NCBI GenBank assembly: GCA_030617585.1
Contig: JAUWVD010000075.1
Span: forward strand, 1 to 6,366
From: Candidatus Methanophagales archaeon
Lineage (GTDB): Archaea; Halobacteriota; Syntropharchaeia; Alkanophagales; Methanospirareceae
Length of the DNA: 6,366 nt
Reading direction: 5' to 3'
The notes under the pieces are model-generated. The model saw only the letters and a list, made by a program, of their open reading frames with translations, was not told where the DNA came from and did no database searches. A program made the translations under genes and the position numbers. Below are positions 5,413 through 6,366 of the stretch, piece by piece; within the stretch, counting starts at the first letter, position 1; every line of letters begins with the position of its first letter.

Positions 5413-6032
5413 TGGCCGTAGGTAGAGAGACGCAGGTGTTAGCCTGCAGGAAAGGGCAGGGGCTTGGGTTAGGTGGCGGTATTGCTCAGCGAGGTACATT
5501 TGCGAAAGCGTGGAAGAACGATGTAGTTGCGGTTGCGATGTCTCCGGGTACAAGGCACGTGCCAAAGCCGGTATGCGAGATAACCACGGAATTACGGGGC
5601 AAAGGTGTATCTACCGGTGTACTGGTCTTGAATGCGGGTAATGGGACGCCGCGTGATGCACCAAGGACTGGTGGGCATGGTTCAATTATGGGATTGGAGC
5701 AAAAAGAGATAGATATAATTGGTGGGCATAAGCTTGTCGTATTACATCATGGCAACGTAAAAGAGCATTTCATCTATAAAGTGCGGCTTGAGTTGAAAAG
5801 GATCCCGATTTCTGCTATCATCCTTTGTCAAAGCCCGGTAGAGTTTGTGGAGTTCGAGCAGATAGGTGTAAGCACGAGAAATAAAGAGTGTGAAACGCCG
5901 GGTAAAGTCGTGGGTATTGTGAGTGGCATTGTGAGGCGTGAGAGTGTTCCACAAGATAAACTAGACGAAATCGTGAGCAAAGTGAGAATGTGCCTCAGGG
6001 AAATAGAAGAGAGTGAAGAAAAAAAAGTCTAA
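5412..6032 (+). CDS. mcrC: Methyl-coenzyme M reductase operon protein C (MCR activation factor)
   Basis: McrC is a small soluble protein first named from mcr operons and later found, with A2, in the complex that activates MCR by reducing the nickel of F430. This 206-aa copy has the family's recognisable blocks: GLGLGGGIAQRGTFA (17-31), AMSPGTRHVPKPVCEIT (42-58), LVLNAGNGTPRDAP (71-84), a middle block LVVLHHGNVKEHFIYKVRL (108-126), and IVSGIVRRESVPQDKLDEIV (169-188). The start ATG overlaps the last base of the upstream TAA (TAATG). There is no good Shine-Dalgarno, which suggests re-initiation after atwA copy 2 and a fixed ratio of the two products. mcrC sits here with atwA rather than with any visible mcrBDGA genes. 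The C-terminal tail after about residue 200 (SEEKKV) is very polar and ends exactly where a PIN-domain relic continues in the same frame, so the tail may have been altered by that event. Confidence 0.93.
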   Translation: MAVGRETQVLACRKGQGLGLGGGIAQRGTFAKAWKNDVVAVAMSPGTRHVPKPVCEITTELRGKGVSTGVLVLNAGNGTPRDAPRTGGHGSIMGLEQKEIDIIGGHKLVVLHHGNVKEHFIYKVRLELKRIPISAIILCQSPVEFVEFEQIGVSTRNKECETPGKVVGIVSGIVRRESVPQDKLDEIVSKVRMCLREIEESEEKKV

Positions 6033-6134
6033 ATTGATACTAACGTTCTTTACGCATTGTTTGAACGTGATACAACAGATCAAACCAAGGTGGCAAGACG
6101 TTTAATTAGTAATAGAACATTTAGCGTGAGATAA
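6033..6134 (+). pseudogene. 5' fragment of a PIN-domain (VapC-like) ribonuclease gene
   Basis: Reading on directly behind the mcrC stop, in the same frame, gives 33 codons ending in TAA at 6132. They begin IDTNVLYALFERDTTDQ, followed by TKVARRLISNRTFSVR. This is the classic start of a PIN domain: the first strand with the catalytic Asp in DTNVL, a helix, then KVARRL and a second strand like the FSV(S/Q) of VapC toxins. A complete PIN protein has about 130-140 residues, and the rest, including the other acidic residues, is absent. The reading frame also lacks a start codon. Either the mcrC TAA replaced a TTA (KKVLIDTNVL is a typical PIN start), or the original start was GTG 6013 and one A was lost near 6031-6033. 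No antitoxin gene is visible. I consider it a decayed toxin or PIN gene remnant, based on recognition by eye. Confidence 0.6.
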
Positions 6135-6141
6135 ATGTTCC

Positions 6142-6366
6142 ATGTACGAAAAGGAAATAGCACTGCTGTGGGATAAAGACACAGCTTTTAAGCGGTATCT
6201 TGTGGATATGGGGTTTAATTGTGACGTAGTAACACAGATGGTCTTAGTTGCTCCTTTCTTCTCCCTTACCGGTTATAAATTGTTAATAGTACCCGCGGGA
6301 TTTGGGAATGAGTCATATTCAAAGATATTGGTAGGGCTCAGAGCAAAAAGTGAACACATAAAAGAT
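6142..6366 (+). CDS. Partial gene, N-terminus of a possible class I glutamine-amidotransferase-like protein
   Basis: An open frame of 75 codons begins at ATG 6142 and runs off the end of the window. An in-frame TGA at 6127-6129 and the absence of other starts fix this start. The Shine-Dalgarno is weak: GTGAG at 6126-6130, 11 bases upstream. The visible part has strand IALLWDK, a helix ending in YLVDMGFNCDVV, then LTGYKLLIVPAGFGN (42-56). This strand-helix-strand plan, with a 'livPgG'-type turn after a Y(K/D) motif, is typical of the start of class I glutamine-amidotransferase-like folds such as the BPL-N or ThuA-like families. The nucleophile-elbow region lies beyond the window, so catalysis cannot be judged. 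It follows mcrC in the same direction, 109 bases away, across the PIN relic. Whether it belongs to the MCR-activation group is unknown. Confidence 0.55.
   Translation, partial: MYEKEIALLWDKDTAFKRYLVDMGFNCDVVTQMVLVAPFFSLTGYKLLIVPAGFGNESYSKILVGLRAKSEHIKD

Noticed and set aside
6027..6134. Stop-codon readthrough or recoding producing an McrC-PIN fusion
   Set aside because: The stop is TAA, which is not known to be recoded in archaea (pyrrolysine uses TAG, selenocysteine TGA), and the PIN part is truncated anyway; a decayed relic is simpler.

Overview
The window comes from an archaeon that uses methyl-coenzyme M reductase (MCR): a methanogen, an anaerobic methane oxidiser or an alkane oxidiser. 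This rests on two adjacent genes for component A2 (AtwA), the ATP-binding protein that helps activate MCR, followed by mcrC, another MCR-activation factor. Archaeal-style signals agree: TATA/BRE elements, and GTGAT or AGGAGG ribosome binding sites complementary to the archaeal 16S 3' end. The mcrBDGA structural genes are not in the window, so the lineage cannot be fixed. An ANME-1-like or related MCR archaeon is a guess only.

Layout, all genes on the + strand. Positions 11-472 hold an AT-rich orphan gene of unknown function. After a 113-bp gap with a TATA-like promoter comes a two-gene unit, 586-1964. It encodes a peptidase-U32/UbiU-like iron-sulfur protein and, through an ATGA overlap, a small protein with CxC and CxxC motifs. 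A 162-bp gap with a second promoter and a strong Shine-Dalgarno leads to atwA copy 1 (2127-3728). A 55-bp gap with a perfect hairpin and a TATA-like stretch separates it from atwA copy 2 (start 3802, or 3784). The second atwA stop codon overlaps the mcrC start by one base (5412-6032). Directly after mcrC lies an apparent relic of the first third of a PIN-domain (VapC-like) gene. The window ends inside a gene that resembles the start of a glutamine-amidotransferase-like protein (from 6142).

Functionally, 2127-6032 is an MCR-activation cassette: two diverged A2 ATPases plus McrC, which in methanogens belong to the complex that reductively activates the Ni-F430 cofactor of MCR. The tandem paralogues suggest that they work together as a pair or serve different forms of MCR or conditions. 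The upstream U32/small-protein pair may serve the same pathway, but only proximity and cysteine-rich, redox-type chemistry support that. The most unusual points are the diverged tandem atwA pair, the PIN relic fused in frame behind the mcrC stop, the unrecognised Cys-containing partner of the U32 protein, and a possible leaderless start for the second atwA.
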